A stretch of 64,000 nt of DNA from Mimachlamys varia (GCA_947623455.1 OX392536.1:11341282-11405281); one strand, 5' to 3'; counted from the first letter of the stretch, positions 45,960 through 60,275 are shown. Numbers and translations are program-made. Notes: generated by a model from the sequence alone, not told the origin.

Positions 45960-47668
45960 TGACTGAGAAACCTGAGACAACTGACTCAGAAGCCTGTGAC
46001 ACCTGACTTGGTAGCATGAGACACCTGACTCAGAAACCTGAGACAACTGACAAAGAAGTCTGTGACACCTGACTTAATAGCATGAGACACCTGACTTAGT
46101 AGCATGAGACACCTTACTCAGAAACCTGAGACAACTGACTCAGAAACCTGAGACACCTGACTTGGTAGCATGAGACATCTGACTCAGAAACCTGAGACAA
46201 CTGACTCGGAAGCCTGAGATACCTGACCCAGAAACCTGAGACACCTGACTCAAAAACCCGAGACAACTGACAAAGAAGTCTGTGACACCTGACTTAATAG
46301 CATGAGACACCTGACTTAGTAGCATGAGACACCTTACTCAGAAACCTGAGACAACTGACTCGGAAGCTCGAGACACCTGACTTGGTAGCATGTGACATCT
46401 GACTCAGAAACCTGAGACAACTGACTCAGAAGCCCGAGACACCTGACTTGGTAGCATGAGACATCTGACTCAGAAACCTGAGACAACTGACTCAGAAGCC
46501 CGAGACACATGACTTGGTAGCATGAGACACCTGACTCAGAAACCTGAGACAACTGACTCGGAAGCCTGACACAACTGACTTGGTAGCATGAGACAACTGA
46601 CTCAGAAGCCCGATACAATTGACTCAGAAACCTGAGACAACTGACTCAGAAACCTGAGACACCTGACTGAGAAGCCTGTAACACCTGACTCCGAAGCCCG
46701 AGACATCTGACTTGGTAGCATGAGACACCTGACCCAGAAACCTGAGACAACTGACTCGGAAGCCCGAGACACCTGACTCGGAAGCCCGAGACACCTGACT
46801 CGGAAGCCCGAGACACCTGACTTGGTAGCATGAGACACCTGACTCAGAAACCTGAGACAACTGACTCGGAAGCCTGAGATACCTGACCCAGAAACCTGAG
46901 ACACCTGACTCAAAAACATGAGACAACTGACTCAGAAGCCCGAGAAATCTGAATTGGTAGCATGAGACACCTGACTTGGTAGCATGAGACACCTAACTCA
47001 GAAACCTGAGACAACTGACTCGAAAGCTCGAGACACCTGACTTGGTAGCATGAGACACCTGACTTGGTAACCTGAGACAACTGACTTGGAAGCCTGAGAG
47101 ACCTGACTCGGAAGCCCGAGACACCTGACTCGGAAGCCCGAGACACCTGACTCGGAAGCCCGAGACACCTGATTTGGTAGCCTGAGATACCTGACCCAGA
47201 AACCTGAGACACCAGACTCAAAAACATGAGACAACTGACTCAGAAGCCCGAGAAATCTGAATTGGTAGCATGAGACACCTGACTTGGTAGCATGAGACAC
47301 CTGACTCAGAAACCTGAGACAACTGACTCGGAAGCCTGAGACAACTGACTCGGAAGCCTGAGACAACTGACTCCGAAGCCTGAGACAACTGACTCGGAAG
47401 CCCGAGACACCTGACTTGGTAGCATGAGACACCTGACTCAGAAACCTGAGACAACTGACTCGGAAGCCCGAGACAACTGACTTGGCAGCATGAGACACCT
47501 GACTCGGAAGCCCGATACACCTGACTCGGAAGCCTGATACACCTGAATCAGAAGTCTGAGACACCTGACTTGGAAGCCTGAGACAACTGACTTGGAAGCC
47601 CGAGACACCTGACTCGGAAGCCCGTGACACCTGACTCGGAAGCCCGTGACACCTGAATCAGAAGCCTA
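45960..47668 (+). repeat. 22-bp minisatellite
   Basis: About 78 units of GAGACACCTGACTCGGAAGC plus CC/CT, with variants TTGGTAGCAT, CAGAAACCT and GACAACTGA. Variants follow repeated orders over several units (for example GGAAGC, GGTAGCAT, CAGAAACC), i.e. higher-order structure. Minus frames rich in Val-Ser-Gly are by-products. Confidence 0.95.
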
Positions 47669-47699
47669 AGAAGGAGTGTCCTTGAATTGATACCAATTT

Positions 47700-49535
47700 A
47701 TTTTCACTGTGAAAATAAAAAAATTGTTGTCCCTTGACTCAACACCTGACTCTACACTGAAATTTCAATATAACTTCATCCTTCAATCCTCAAAATTCTT
47801 CCACATCCCCTTGACTTCCAGTTTCCAACAATATTACCTTGACCTTGAGCTCCTAGATCTTCAATCTCACACTGATCTCAGGATTACCTTAACCTTAAAC
47901 TCTCTTTTTATACTGACCTTCAACATTACCTTAACCTTCAACCCTCTTTTATACTAACCTTTAGCAATACCTTAACCTTCAGCCCTCTTTTTATACTGAC
48001 CTTCAACATTACCTTAACCTTCAGCCCTCTTTTTATACTGACCTTCAACATTACCTTAACCTTCAACTCTCTTTTTATACTGACCTTCAGCAATACCTTA
48101 ATCTTCAACCCTCTTTTTATACTGACCTTCAACATTACCTTAACCTTAAACTCTTTTTATAAACTGACCTTCAGCATTACCTGAACCTTCAACTCTCTTT
48201 TTTACTGACCTTCAGCAATACCTTAACCTTCAGCCCTCTTTTTATACTGACCTTCAACATTACCTTAACCTACAACTCTCTTTTTATACTGACCTTCAGC
48301 ATTACCTGAACCTTCAACTCTCTTTTTATACTGACCTTCAGAATTACCTTAACCTCTCTTTTTATACTGACCTTCAACATTACCTTAACCTTCAACCCTC
48401 TTTTTATACTTACCTTCAGCATTACCTTAACCTCTCTTTTTATACTGACCTTCAACATAACCTTAACCTTCAACTCTCTTTTTATACTGACCCTTAGCAA
48501 TACCTTAACCTTCAGCCCTCTTTTAATACAAACATTCAGCATTACCTTAACCTCTCTTTCTATTCAGACCTTCAGCATTACCTGAACCTTCAACTCTCTT
48601 TTTTACTGACCTTCAGCAATACCTTAACCTTCAGCCCTCTTTTTATACTGACCTTCAGCATTACCTTAACCTACAACTCTCTTTTTATACTGACCTTCAG
48701 CATTACCTGAACCTTCATCTCTCTTTTTATACTGACCTTCAACATTACCTTAACCTCTCTTTTTATACTGACCTTCAGCATTACCTTAACCTCTCTTTTT
48801 ATACTGACCTTCAGCAATACCTTAACCTTCAGCCCTCTTTTAATACAGACATTCAGCATTACCTTAACCTCTCTTTCTATTCTGACCTTCAGCATTACCT
48901 GAACCTTCAACCCTTTTTTATACTGACCTTCAGCAATACCTTAACATTCAGCCCTCTTTTTTATACTGACCTTCAACTTTACCTTAACCTTCAACTCTCT
49001 TTTTATACTGACCTTCAGCAATACCTTAACCTTCAACCCTCTTTTTATACTGACCTTCAACATTACCTTAATCTTCAACTCTCTTTTTAAACTGACCTTC
49101 AGCAATACCTGAACCTTCAACTCTCTTTTTATACTGACCTCCAGCAATACCTTAACCTTCAACTCTCTTTTTACTAACCTTCAGTAATACCTTAACCTTC
49201 AGCCCTCTTTTTATACTGACCTTCAGCATTACCTGAACCTCTCTTTCTATACTGACCTCCAGTATTACCTTAACATTCAACTCTCTTTTTATACTGACCT
49301 TCAGCAATACCTGAACCTTCAACTCTCTTTTTATACTGACCTTCAGCAATACTTTAACCTTCAACTCTCTTTTTATACTGACCTTCAGCAATACCTTAAC
49401 CTTCAACTCTATTTTTATATTGACCTTCAGCATTACCTGAACCTTCATCTCTCTTTTTATATTGACCTTCAGCAATACCTTAACCTTCAACTCTATTTTT
49501 ATATTGACCTTCAACATTACCTTAAGCTTTAAACC
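47700..49535 (+). repeat. 42-bp minisatellite
   Basis: About 40 units of CTTTTTATACTGACCTTCAG, CAATACCTTAACCTTCAACT and CT; first ~180 bp strongly degenerate. Pyrimidine-rich on plus. The minus strand stays open because 42 is a multiple of 3 (repeated KVKVMLKVSIKREL). Confidence 0.94.
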
Positions 49536-49882
49536 TCACCACCATTTCAACATCACATCACATTAAATATTCAACATTCTTTAACCTTTAAACCTTTGAT
49601 GAGACCTTGATCTTCCTTATTTCGATATTGTCTTGACATTTAACTTTCCTCATCAGATTCTGCAAACTTCAGCATTCATTCTTACCTGGCTATTCAATAT
49701 CAACTTGACCTTCAACCTCTTCCTTGACATTCAACCCTCAACATTACCTTGACCTTCAACAATCTCCCACCTTGACAGTCCACCCTGAATTTTACCTCGG
49801 TCTTTAAACAATGCTAAATTGAACTTTCCTGAAACTCTTATTTCTATAAACAAATACACAAATACATGCACAGCTGAATTAC
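49536..49882. other. Degenerate edge of 42-bp array and non-coding
   Basis: Residual TTGACCTTCAAC motifs; a minus-strand donor-like AGCCAG/GTAAGA at ~49685 without a clear exon. Confidence 0.4.
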
Positions 49883-49980
49883 AAAATCTCCTTTAAGGTC
49901 ACCACCTGGTGGACCTTCGTCATCTTGTAACCAAAGCGGCCCACACACAGGTTCTTTCCCAAGGCCAAGTTCATCTCCAG
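49883..49980 (-). CDS. Putative minus-strand exon (gene C)
   Basis: Minus acceptor AAGCTTAATTTAACAG; phase 1; reads GDELGLGKEPVCGPLWLQ, then DDEGPPGGDLKGDF. Possible donors: CCAG/GTGGTG at 49906 (phase 1-1) or TTTT/GTAATT at 49883 (phase 1-0). Acidic, Gly/Pro-rich. Plus frames are closed. It is isolated between two minisatellite blocks. Not recognised. Confidence 0.52.
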
Positions 49981-50668
49981 CTGTTAAATTAAGCTTAAAA
50001 CATTGTCCCCATCTTGAAATTGAAAACAAAATTGAATTTCAAGCAAACTTTAAAATTTCTTGTCATTTAATGTCCCTTCAGAGGAAGTCAAATTTATTAT
50101 GAACAATAAAAAATGAAAACAGGAAAAAGACCAGATTCCATTTCTGTTAGAATTAATGACTTTCAGTATAATACAGTAACGGTGTACTTTCATCATTAGC
50201 TATTTATAATAGAATCAGCATAATCAATATTATAAGGAATATGATTTATTGTGTTCAATTCAATAAAACATAGCATTCATGTCGAGGGGAGAAGGACATT
50301 TCTTCAAAGACAAACGATGCATAAAACACAGATAATTCCGACACCGAATGGTGTGTGAAAACTCAGGGAAGACCTAACAAAAAAACATTGTGATACACAA
50401 TCCTCCTCGGGCTGTAGTTAAGGGAAGGCTTAAGAGCCTATTAGAAAACTGATTCTGAAACGCTCCCTTAAACCTGTCTCAAAGAAGAAATAATTGAATT
50501 GCCTGGAATGTCACAAAATGAGGAAACATTGCCCCTGGCTTCCCGGTCCTACATCAGGAGCAGAAACCCAGGCTAATGCTTATTATACCGTTAACAAAAT
50601 ATGAAAGCAGTTGGGGGAACAAAGCCAAATGAATTTTCAACTGTGCTCCCTCGCTCCATGTTCTCTTA
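49981..50668. other. Non-coding sequence
   Basis: No exon or repeat until the array begins at ~50669. Confidence 0.4.
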
Positions 50669-53600
50669 GCCTCTCTTTACATGTGTGGTTAATCCTCTCC
50701 CTACATGTATAGTTAATTCTCTCTCTCAATGTGTAGTTAATCTTCTCTCTCAATGTGTAGTTAATCCTCTCTCTCCATGTGTAGTTAATCTTCTCTCTCA
50801 ATGTGTGGTTAATCCTCTCTCAATGTGTGGTTAATCCTCTCTCAATGTGTGGTTAATCCTCTCTCAATGTGTGGTTAATCCTCTCTCTCAATGTGTGGTT
50901 AATCCTCTCTCCATGTATGGTTAATCCTCTCTCAATGTGTGGTTAATCCTCTCTCAATGTGTGGTTAATCCTCTCTCTCAATGTGTGGTTAATCCTCTCT
51001 CAATGTGTGGTTAATCCTCTCTCAATGTGTGGTTAATCCTCTCTCAATGTGTGGTTAATCTTCTCTCTCAATGTGTGGTTAATCCTCTTTCAATGTGTGG
51101 TTAATCCTCTCTCCATGTGTAGTTAATCCTCTCTCCATGTGTGGTTAATCCTTTCTCAATGTGTGGTTAATCCTCTCTCCATGTGTGGTTAATCCTCTCT
51201 CCATGTATGGTTAATCCTCTCTCTCCATGTGTGGTTAATCCTCTCTCCATGTGTGGTTAAGCGTCTCTCAATGGGTTGTTAATCCTCTCTCTCCATGTGT
51301 GGTTAATCCTCTCTCCATGTGTGGTTAATCCTCTCTCTCCATGTGTAGTTAATCCTCTCTCTCAATGTGTGGTTAATCCTCTCTCCATGTGTGGTTAATC
51401 CTCTCTCTCAATGTGTAGTTAATCCTCTCTCCATGTGTGGTTAATCCTCTCTCCATGTGTAGTTTATCCTCTCTCCATGTGTGGTTAATCCTCTCTCCAT
51501 GTGTGGTTAATTCTCTCTCCATGCGTAGTTAATCCTCTCTCTCAATGTGTGGTTAATCCTCTCTCAATGTGTGGTTAATCCTCTCTCAATGTGTGGTTAA
51601 TCCTCTCTCAATGTGTGGTTAATCCTCTCTCTCAATGTGTGGTTAATCCTCTCTCCATGTAAGGTTAATCCTCTCTCAATGTGTGGTTAATCCTCTCTCA
51701 ATGTGTGGTTAATCCTCTCTCTCAATGTGTGGTTAATCCTCTCTCAATGTGTGGTTAATCCTCTCTCAATGTGTGGTTAATCCTCTCTCAATGTGTGGTT
51801 AATCTTCTCTCTCAATGTGTGGTTAATCCTCTTTCAATGTGTGGTTAATCCTCTCTCCATGTGTAGTTAATCCTCTCTCCATGTGTGGTTAATCCTTTCT
51901 CCATGTGTGGTTAATCCTCTCTCCATGTGTGGTTAATCCTCTCTCCATGTGTAGTTAATCATCTCTCTCCATGTGTGGTTAATCCTCTCTCTCCATGTGT
52001 AGTTAATCCTCACTCCGTGTGTAGTTAATCCTTTCTCCATGTGTGGTTAATCCTCTCTCTCCATGTGTAGTTAATCCTCCCTCTCTATGTGTGGTAAATC
52101 CTTCCTCTCTATGTGTGGTTAATCCTCTCTCCATGTGTAGTTAATCCTCTCTCTCAATGTGTGGTTAATCCTCTCTCCATGTGTGGTTAAGCGTCTCTCA
52201 ATGGGTTGTTAATCCTCTCTCTCCATGTGTGGTTAATCCTCTCTCCATGTGTGGTTAATCCTCTCTCTCCATGTGTAGTTAATCCTCTCTCTCAATGTGT
52301 GGTTAATCCTCTCTCCATGTGTGGTTAATCCTCTCTACATGTGTAGTTAATCCTCTATCCATGTGTGGTAAATTCTCTCTCTCAATGTGTTGTTAATCCT
52401 CTCTCCATGTGTAGTTAATCATCTCTCTCCATGTGTGGTTAATCCTCTCTCCATGTGTGGTAAATTCTCTCTCTCAATGTGTAGTTAATCCTCTCTCCAT
52501 GTGTAGTTAATTCTCTCTCTCAATGTGTGGTTAATCCTCTCTCCATGTGTGGTTAATCCTCTCTACATGTGTAGTTAATCCTCTATCCATGTGTGGTAAA
52601 TTCTCTCTCTCAATGTGTTGTTAATCCTCTCTCCATGTGTAGTTAATCATCTCTCTCCATGTGTGGTTAATCCTCTCTCCATGTGTGGTAAATTCTCTCT
52701 CTCAATGTGTAGTTAATCCTCTCTCCATGTGTAGTTAATCCTCTTTCTCAATTTGTGGTTAATCCTCTCTCTCAATGTGTGGTTAATTCTCTCTCTCAAT
52801 GTGTTGTTAATCCTCTCTCCATGTGTGGTTAATTCTCTTTCTCCATGTGTGGTTAATCCTCTCTCCATGTGTAGTAAATCCTCTCTCTAAATGTGTGGTT
52901 AATACTCTTTCAATGTGTGGTTAATCCTCTCTCCATGTGTAGTTTATCCTCTCTCCATGTGTGGTAAATCCTCTCTCTCCATGTGTGGTTAATCCTTTCT
53001 CCATGTGTGGTTAATCCTCTCTCCATGCGTAGTTAATCCTCTCTCTCAATGTGTGGTTAATCCTCTCTACATGTGTAGTTAATCCTCTCTCCACGTGTGG
53101 TAAATTCTCTCTCTCAATGTGTTGTTAATCCTCTCTCTATGTGTAGTTAATCCTCTCTCTCCATGTGTGGTTAATCCTCTCTCCATGTGTGGTAAATTCT
53201 CTCTCTCAATGTGTAGTTAATCCTCTCTCCATGTGTAGTTAATCCTCTCTCTCAATGTGTGGTTAATCCTCTCTCCATGTGTGGTTAATCCTCTCTCTCA
53301 ATGTGTGGTTAATCCTCTCTCCATGTGTGGTTAATCCTCTCTCTCAATGTGTGGTTAATCCTCTCTCCATGTGTAGCTTATCCTCTCTCCATGTGTGGTT
53401 AATCCTCTCTCCATGTGTGGTTAATACTCTTTCAATGTGTGGTAAATCCTCTCTCTCAATGTGTGGTTTATCCTCTCTCCATGTGTAGTTAATCCTCTCT
53501 CCACGTGTGGTAAATTCTCTCTCTCAATGTGTTGTTAATCCTCTCTCCATGTGTAGTTAATCCTCTCTCTCCATGTGTGGTTAATCCTCTCTCCATGTGT

Positions 53601-56600
53601 GGTAAATTCTCTCTCTCAATGTGTAGTTAATCCTCTCTCCATGTGTAGTGAATCCTCTTTCTCAATATGTGGTTAATCCTCTCTCCATGTGTGGTTAATC
53701 CTCTCTCCATGTGTGGTTAATTCTCTCTCTCCATGTGTAGTTAATCCTCTCTCTCCATGTTTGGTTAATCCTCTCTCTCCATGTGTAGTTAATCCTCACT
53801 CTGTGTGTAGTTAATCCTTTCTCCATGTGTGGTTAATCCTCTCTCTCCATGTGTGGTTAATCCTCTCTCCATGTGTGGTAAATTCTCTCTCTCAATGTGT
53901 AGTTAATCCTCTCTCAATGTGTGGTTAATCCTCTCTCCATGTGTAGTTAATCCTCTCTCCACGTGTGGTAAATTCTCTCTCTCAATGTGTTGTTAATCCT
54001 CTCTCCATGTGTAGTTAATCCTCTCTCTCCATGTGTGGTTAATCCTCTCTCCATGTGTGGTAAATTCTCTCTCTCAATGTGTTGTTAATCCTCTCTCCAT
54101 GTGTAGTTAATCCTCTCTCTCCATGTGTGGTTAATCCTCTCTCCATGTGTGGTAAATTCTCTCTCTCAATGTGTAGTTAATCCTCTCTCCATGTGTAGTG
54201 AATCCTCTTTCTCAATATGTGGTTAATCCTCTCTCCATGTGTGGTTAATCCTCTCTCCATGTGTGGTTAATTCTCTCTCTCCATGTGTAGTTAATCCTCT
54301 CTCTCCATGTTTGGTTAATCCTCTCTCTCCATGTGTAGTTAATCCTCACTCTGTGTGTAGTTAATCCTTTCTCCATGTGTGGTTAATCCTCTCTCTCCAT
54401 GTGTGGTTAATCCTCTCTCCATGTGTGGTAAATTCTCTCTCTCAATGTGTAGTTAATCCTCTCTCAATGTGTGGTTAATCCTCTCTCCATGTGTAGTTAA
54501 TCCTCTCTCCACGTGTGGTAAATTCTCTCTCTCAATGTGTTGTTAATCCTCTCTCCATGTGTAGTTAATCCTCTCTCTCCATGTGTGGTTAATCCTCTCT
54601 CCATGTGTGGTAAATTCTCTCTCTCAATGTGTAGTTAATCCTCTCTCCATGTGTAGTTCATTCTCTCTCTTAATGTGTTGTTAATCCTCTCTCCATGTGT
54701 GGTTAATTCTCTTTCTCCATGTGTGGTTAATCCTCTCTCCATGTGTAGTAAATCCTCTCTCTCAATGTGTGGTTAATACTCTTTCAATGTGTGGTTAATC
54801 CTCTCTCCATGTGTAGTTTATCCTCTCTCCATGTGTGGTAAATCCTCTCTCTCCATGTGTGGTTAATCCTTTCTCCATGTGTGGTTAATCCTCTCTCCAT
54901 GCGTAGTTAATCCTCTCTCTCAATGTGTGGTTAATCCTCTCTCCATGTGTAGTTAATCCTCTCTCCACGTGTGGTAAATTCTCTCTCTCAAAGTGTTGTT
55001 AATCCTCTCTCTATGTGTAGTTAATCCTCTCTCTCCATGTGTGGTTAATCCTCTCTCCATGTGTGGTAAATTCTCTCTCTCAATGTGTAGTTAATCCTCT
55101 CTCCATGTGTAGTTAATCCTCTCTCTCAATGTGTGGTTAATCCTCTCTCAATGTGTGGTTAATCCTCTCTCCATGTGTAGTTTATCCTCTCTCCATGTGT
55201 GGTTAATCCTCTCTCCATGTGTGGTTAATCCTCTCTCCATGTGTAGTTTATCCTCTCTCCATGTGTAGTTTATCCTCTCTCCATGTGTGGTTAATCCTCT
55301 CTCAATGTGTGGTTAATCCTCTCTCAATGTGTGGTTAATCCTCTCTCCATGTGTGGTTAATCCTCTCTCTCAATGTGTGGTTAATCCTCTCTCCATGTGT
55401 AGTTAATCCTCTCTCCACGTGTGGTAAATTCTCTCTCTCAATGTGTTGTTAATCCTCTCTCCATGTGTAGTTAATCCTCTCTCTCCATGTGTGGTTAATC
55501 CTCTCTCCATGTGTGGTAAATTCTCTCTCTCAATGTGTAGTTAATCCTCTCTCCATGTGTAGTTAATCCTCTTTCTCAATTTGTGGTTAATCCTCTCTCA
55601 ATGTGTGGTTAATCCTCTCTCCATGTGTAGTTAATCCTCTCTCCATGTGTGGTTAATTCTCTCTCTCAATGTGTTGTTAATCCTCTCTCCATGTGTGGTT
55701 AATTCTCTCTCTCCATGTGTAGTTAATCCTCTCTCTCCATGTTTGGTTAATCCTCTCTCTCCATGTGTAGTTAATCCTCACTCCGTGTGTAGTTAATCCT
55801 TTCTCCATGTGTGGTTAATCCTTTCTCTCCATGTGTGGTTAATCCTCCCTCTCTATGTGTGGTTAATCCTCTCTCTCTATGTGTGGTTAATCCTCTCTAT
55901 CCATGTGTGGTTAATCCTCCCTCTCTATGTGTGGTTAATCCTCTCTCTCTATGTGTGGTTAATCCTCTCTCTCCATGTGTTGTTAATCCTCTCTCCATGT
56001 GTGGTTAATCCTCTCTCTCCGTGTGTAGTTAATCCTCTCTCTCCATGTGTAGTTAATCCTTTCTCCATGTGTTGTTAATCCTCTCTCCATGTGTAGTTAA
56101 TCCTCTCTCTCCATGTGTGGTTAATCCTCTCTCCATGTGTGGTAAATTCTCTCTCTCAATGTGTAGTTAATCCTCTCTCCATGTGTAGTTAATCCTCTTT
56201 CTCAATTTGTGGTTAATCCTCTCTCAATGTGTGGTTAATCCTCTCTCCATGTGTAGTTAATCCTCTCTCCATGTGTGGTTAATTCTCTCTCTCAATGTGT
56301 TGTTAATCCTCTCTCCATGTGTGGTTAATTCTCTCTCTCCATGTGTAGTTAATCCTCTCTCTCCATGTTTGGTTAATCCTCTCTCTCCATGTGTAGTTAA
56401 TCCTCACTCCGTGTGTAGTTAATCCTTTCTCCATGTGTGGTTAATCCTTTCTCTCCATGTGTGGTTAATCCTCCCTCTCTATGTGTGGTTAATCCTCTCT
56501 CTCTATGTGTGGTTAATCCTCTCTCTCCATGTGTGGTTAATCCCCCCTCTCTATGTGTGGTTAATCCTCTCTCTCTATGTGTGGTTAATCCTCTCTCTCC

Positions 56601-59114
56601 ATGTGTTGTTAATCCTCTCTCCATGTGTGGTTAATCCTCTCTCTCCATGTTTGGTTAATCCTCTCTCTCCATGTGTAGTTAATCCTCACTCCGTGTGTAG
56701 TTAATCCTTTCTCCATGTGTGGTTAATCCTCTCTCTCCATGTGTGGTTAATCCTCTCTCTCTATGTGTGGTTAATCCTCTCTCTCTATGTGTGGTTAATC
56801 CTCTCTCTCCATGTGTGGTTAATCCTCTCTCTACATGTGTAGTTAATCCTTTCTCTCCATGTGTGGTTAATCCTCCCTCTCTATGTGTGGTTAATCCTCT
56901 CTCTCTATGTGTGGTTAATCCTCTCTCTCCATGTGTGGTTAATCCTCTCTCTCCATGTGTGGTTAATCCTCCCTCTCTATGTGTTGTTAATCCTCTCTCT
57001 CTATGTGTGGTTAATCCTCTCTCTCCATGTGTTAATTAATCCTCTCTCCATGTGTGGTTAATTCTCTCTCTCTCCGTGTGTAGTTAATCCTCTCTCTCCA
57101 TGTGTAGTTAATCCTTTCTCCATGTGTAGTTAATCCTCTCTCCCTATGTGTGGTTAATCCTCTCTCTCCATGTTTGGTTAATCCTCTCTCCATGTGTTGT
57201 TAATCCTCTCTCCATGTGTGGTTAATCCTTTCTCCATGTGTAGTTAATCCTCTCTCTCCATGTTTGGTTAATCCTCTCTCTCCATGTGTAGTTAATCCTC
57301 ACTCCGTGTGTAGTTAATCCTTTCTCCATGTGTGGTTAATCCTTTCTCTCCATGTGTGGTTAATCCTCCCTCTCTATGTGTGGTTAATCCTCTCTCTCTA
57401 TGTGTGGTTAATCCTCTCTATCCATGTGTGGTTAATCCTCCCTCTCTATGTGTGGTTAATCCTCTCTCTCTATGTGTGGTTAATCCTCTCTCTCCATGTG
57501 TTGTTAATCCTCTCTCCATGTGTGGTTAATCCTCTCTCTCCGTGTGTAGTTAATCCTCTCTCTCCATGTGTAGTTAATCCTTTCTCCATGTGTTGTTAAT
57601 CCTCTCTCCATGTGTAGTTAATCCTCTCTCTCCATGTGTGGTTAATCCTCTCTCCATGTGTGGTAAATTCTCTCTCTCAATGTGTAGTTAATCCTCTCTC
57701 CATGTGTAGTTAATCCTCTTTCTCAATTTGTGGTTAATCCTCTCTCAATGTGTGGTTAATCCTCTCTCCATGTGTAGTTAATCCTCTCTCCATGTGTGGT
57801 TAATTCTCTCTCTCAATGTGTTGTTAATCCTCTCTCCATGTGTGGTTAATTCTCTCTCTCCATGTGTAGTTAATCCTCTCTCTCCATGTTTGGTTAATCC
57901 TCTCTCTCCATGTGTAGTTAATCCTCACTCCGTGTGTAGTTAATCCTTTCTCCATGTGTGGTTAATCCTTTCTCTCCATGTGTGGTTAATCCTCCCTCTC
58001 TATGTGTGGTTAATCCTCTCTCTCTATGTGTGGTTAATCCTCTCTCTCCATGTGTGGTTAATCCTCCCTCTCTATGTGTGGTTAATCCTCTCTCTCTATG
58101 TGTGGTTAATCCTCTCTCTCCATGTGTTGTTAATCCTCTCTCCATGTGTGGTTAATCCTCTCTCTCCATGTTTGGTTAATCCTCTCTCTCCATGTGTAGT
58201 TAATCCTCACTCCGTGTGTAGTTAATCCTTTCTCCATGTGTGGTTAATCCTCTCTCTCCATGTGTGGTTAATCCTCTCTCTCTATGTGTGGTTAATCCTC
58301 TCTCTCTATGTGTGGTTAATCCTCTCTCTCCATGTGTGGTTAATCCTCTCTCTACATGTGTAGTTAATCCTTTCTCTCCATGTGTGGTTAATCCTCCCTC
58401 TCTATGTGTGGTTAATCCTCTCTCTCTATGTGTGGTTAATCCTCTCTCTCCATGTGTGGTTAATCCTCTCTCTCCATGTGTGGTTAATCCTCCCTCTCTA
58501 TGTGTTGTTAATCCTCTCTCTCTATGTGTGGTTAATCCTCTCTCTCCATGTGTTAATTAATCCTCTCTCCATGTGTGGTTAATTCTCTCTCTCTCCGTGT
58601 GTAGTTAATCCTCTCTCTCCATGTGTAGTTAATCCTTTCTCCATGTGTAGTTAATCCTCTCTCCCTATGTGTGGTTAATCCTCTCTCTCCATGTTTGGTT
58701 AATCCTCTCTCCATGTGTTGTTAATCCTCTCTCCATGTGTGGTTAATCCTCTCTCTCCATGTATAGTTGATTCTCTCTCATCATGTTTGGTTAATCCTCT
58801 CTCCATGTGTTGTTAATCCTCTCTCTCCATGTGTTGTTAATCCTCTCTCTTCATGTTTGGTTAATCCTCTCTCTCCATGTATAGTTGATTCTCTCTCACC
58901 ATGTTTGGTTAATCCTCTCTCCATGTGTGGTTAATCCTCTCTCTCCATGTGTTGTTAATCCTCTCTCTCCATGTGTTGTTAATCCTCTCTCTCCATGTGT
59001 TGTTAATCCTCTCTCTCCATGTGTTGTTAATCCTCTCTCTCCATGTGTTGTTAATCCTCTCTCTCCATGTGTTGTTAATCCTCTCTCTCCATGTGTTGTT
59101 AATCCTCTCTCCAT
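50669..59114 (+). repeat. 8.4-kb 22/24-bp minisatellite with higher-order duplications
   Basis: About 370 units of TTAATCCTCTCTCCATGTGT plus GG or AG, or the 24-bp version with an extra CT; CAATG units dominate 50.8-51.1 kb. A 1,521-bp block is duplicated in tandem (about 55708-57228 and 57229-58749). Within each copy a 626-bp shift repeats. A 550-bp block repeats near 53791/54341. Terminal units near 58.9-59.1 kb are almost identical. Open frames of 65-110 codons on both strands are by-products. Confidence 0.97.
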
Positions 59115-59640
59115 GTGTGACCTCTTATGTCCTCTATGACATCTTATGTCCTGGATGACATCTTATGTCCAGTATGACCTCTTATGTCCTGGATGAACTA
59201 TTATGTCCCTGATGACCTCTTATGTCCTGGATGACCTCTTATACCTAGAAGACCTCTTTTGTCCATGATGACCTCTAATGTTCTGTATGACCTCTTATGC
59301 CTAGATGACATCTTATGCCTAGATGACCTTTTGTGTCCCTGATGACCTCTTATGTCCTGGATGACCTCTTATGTCCTGGATGACCTCTTATGTCTGGTAT
59401 GACCTCTTATGTCTGGTATGACCTCTTATGTCTGGTATGACCTCTTATATCTGGTATGACCTCTTATGACCTGGATGACCTCTTATGTCCTGGATGACTT
59501 TTTATGTCTGGATAACCTCTTATGTCCTAGATGACCTCTTATGTCCCTGACGACATCTTATGTCCTGTATGACCCTTAATGTCCTGTATGACCTCTTGTG
59601 TCCCGTATGACCTCTTATGTCCTGGCTGACCTTTTGTATG
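59115..59640 (+). repeat. 19-bp minisatellite
   Basis: About 27 units of GATGACCTCTTATGTCCTG, directly abutting the 22/24-bp array. Confidence 0.93.
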
Positions 59641-60275
59641 TCACTCTAAATACCTGATGTTTGTATTCTTACCAACGATAAACAACAGATACCATTACAT
59701 AGGATTTTTTTAAACAGTTTTAGAATTTTAGTAACAAGAGACCTAATGGGCATGTATTACTCTAAAGCTATTCAAACTCCAATGACATCACATCAGTCTG
59801 ATCTTAAAGGTGGTTCAAGATAAAATCTATTTCATTAAACCAGCAATGATTTAAACACTAGAAGAAAAATATCATTACTTTATCAATCTTTGGTTAAACA
59901 TTTGAACTAGATTTGCTCTGGTGAAATTATCAAGATCATTTACGATAGTCACCAACCTGGCAGCTAAAACTAAGCCAAGCAATCCAGTTCTTCAGAAAAC
60001 GTACAGTTGACCAATTTTGACCAAGAAAGTGGGTCAAGGTCATTTAATTGCATCAATCACATATACATCAATGCCATTCATTTGAACAAATTAAAAACCC
60101 CTTTATTCCAACATCCAAAACACTGAACATTATGCCCCCAATATCTCTTTTTTTTTTGTCAGCCTGACAAATGATTTATACCTGTTTGTTTATTGACCAC
60201 TGCCATGCCGTAATGTAAAACTACAAGTTAAATATCCCGTTTATGTTTTATTGTGACCTGAATTTCAAAGTCATT
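59641..60275. other. Non-coding; possible decayed element head
   Basis: AACAAGAGACCTAATGGGCA at 59733 resembles the pearl head; GTGGGTCAAGGTCATTT at ~60030 is also common in such elements. No tandem core or terminal hairpin. Confidence 0.35.

Noticed and set aside
50669..59158. CRISPR-like array or coding frames (HVWLILSL, GLTTHGER)
   Set aside because: Continuous minisatellite with no unique spacers and no cas genes; the genome is eukaryotic. The frames on both strands are repeat shadows.
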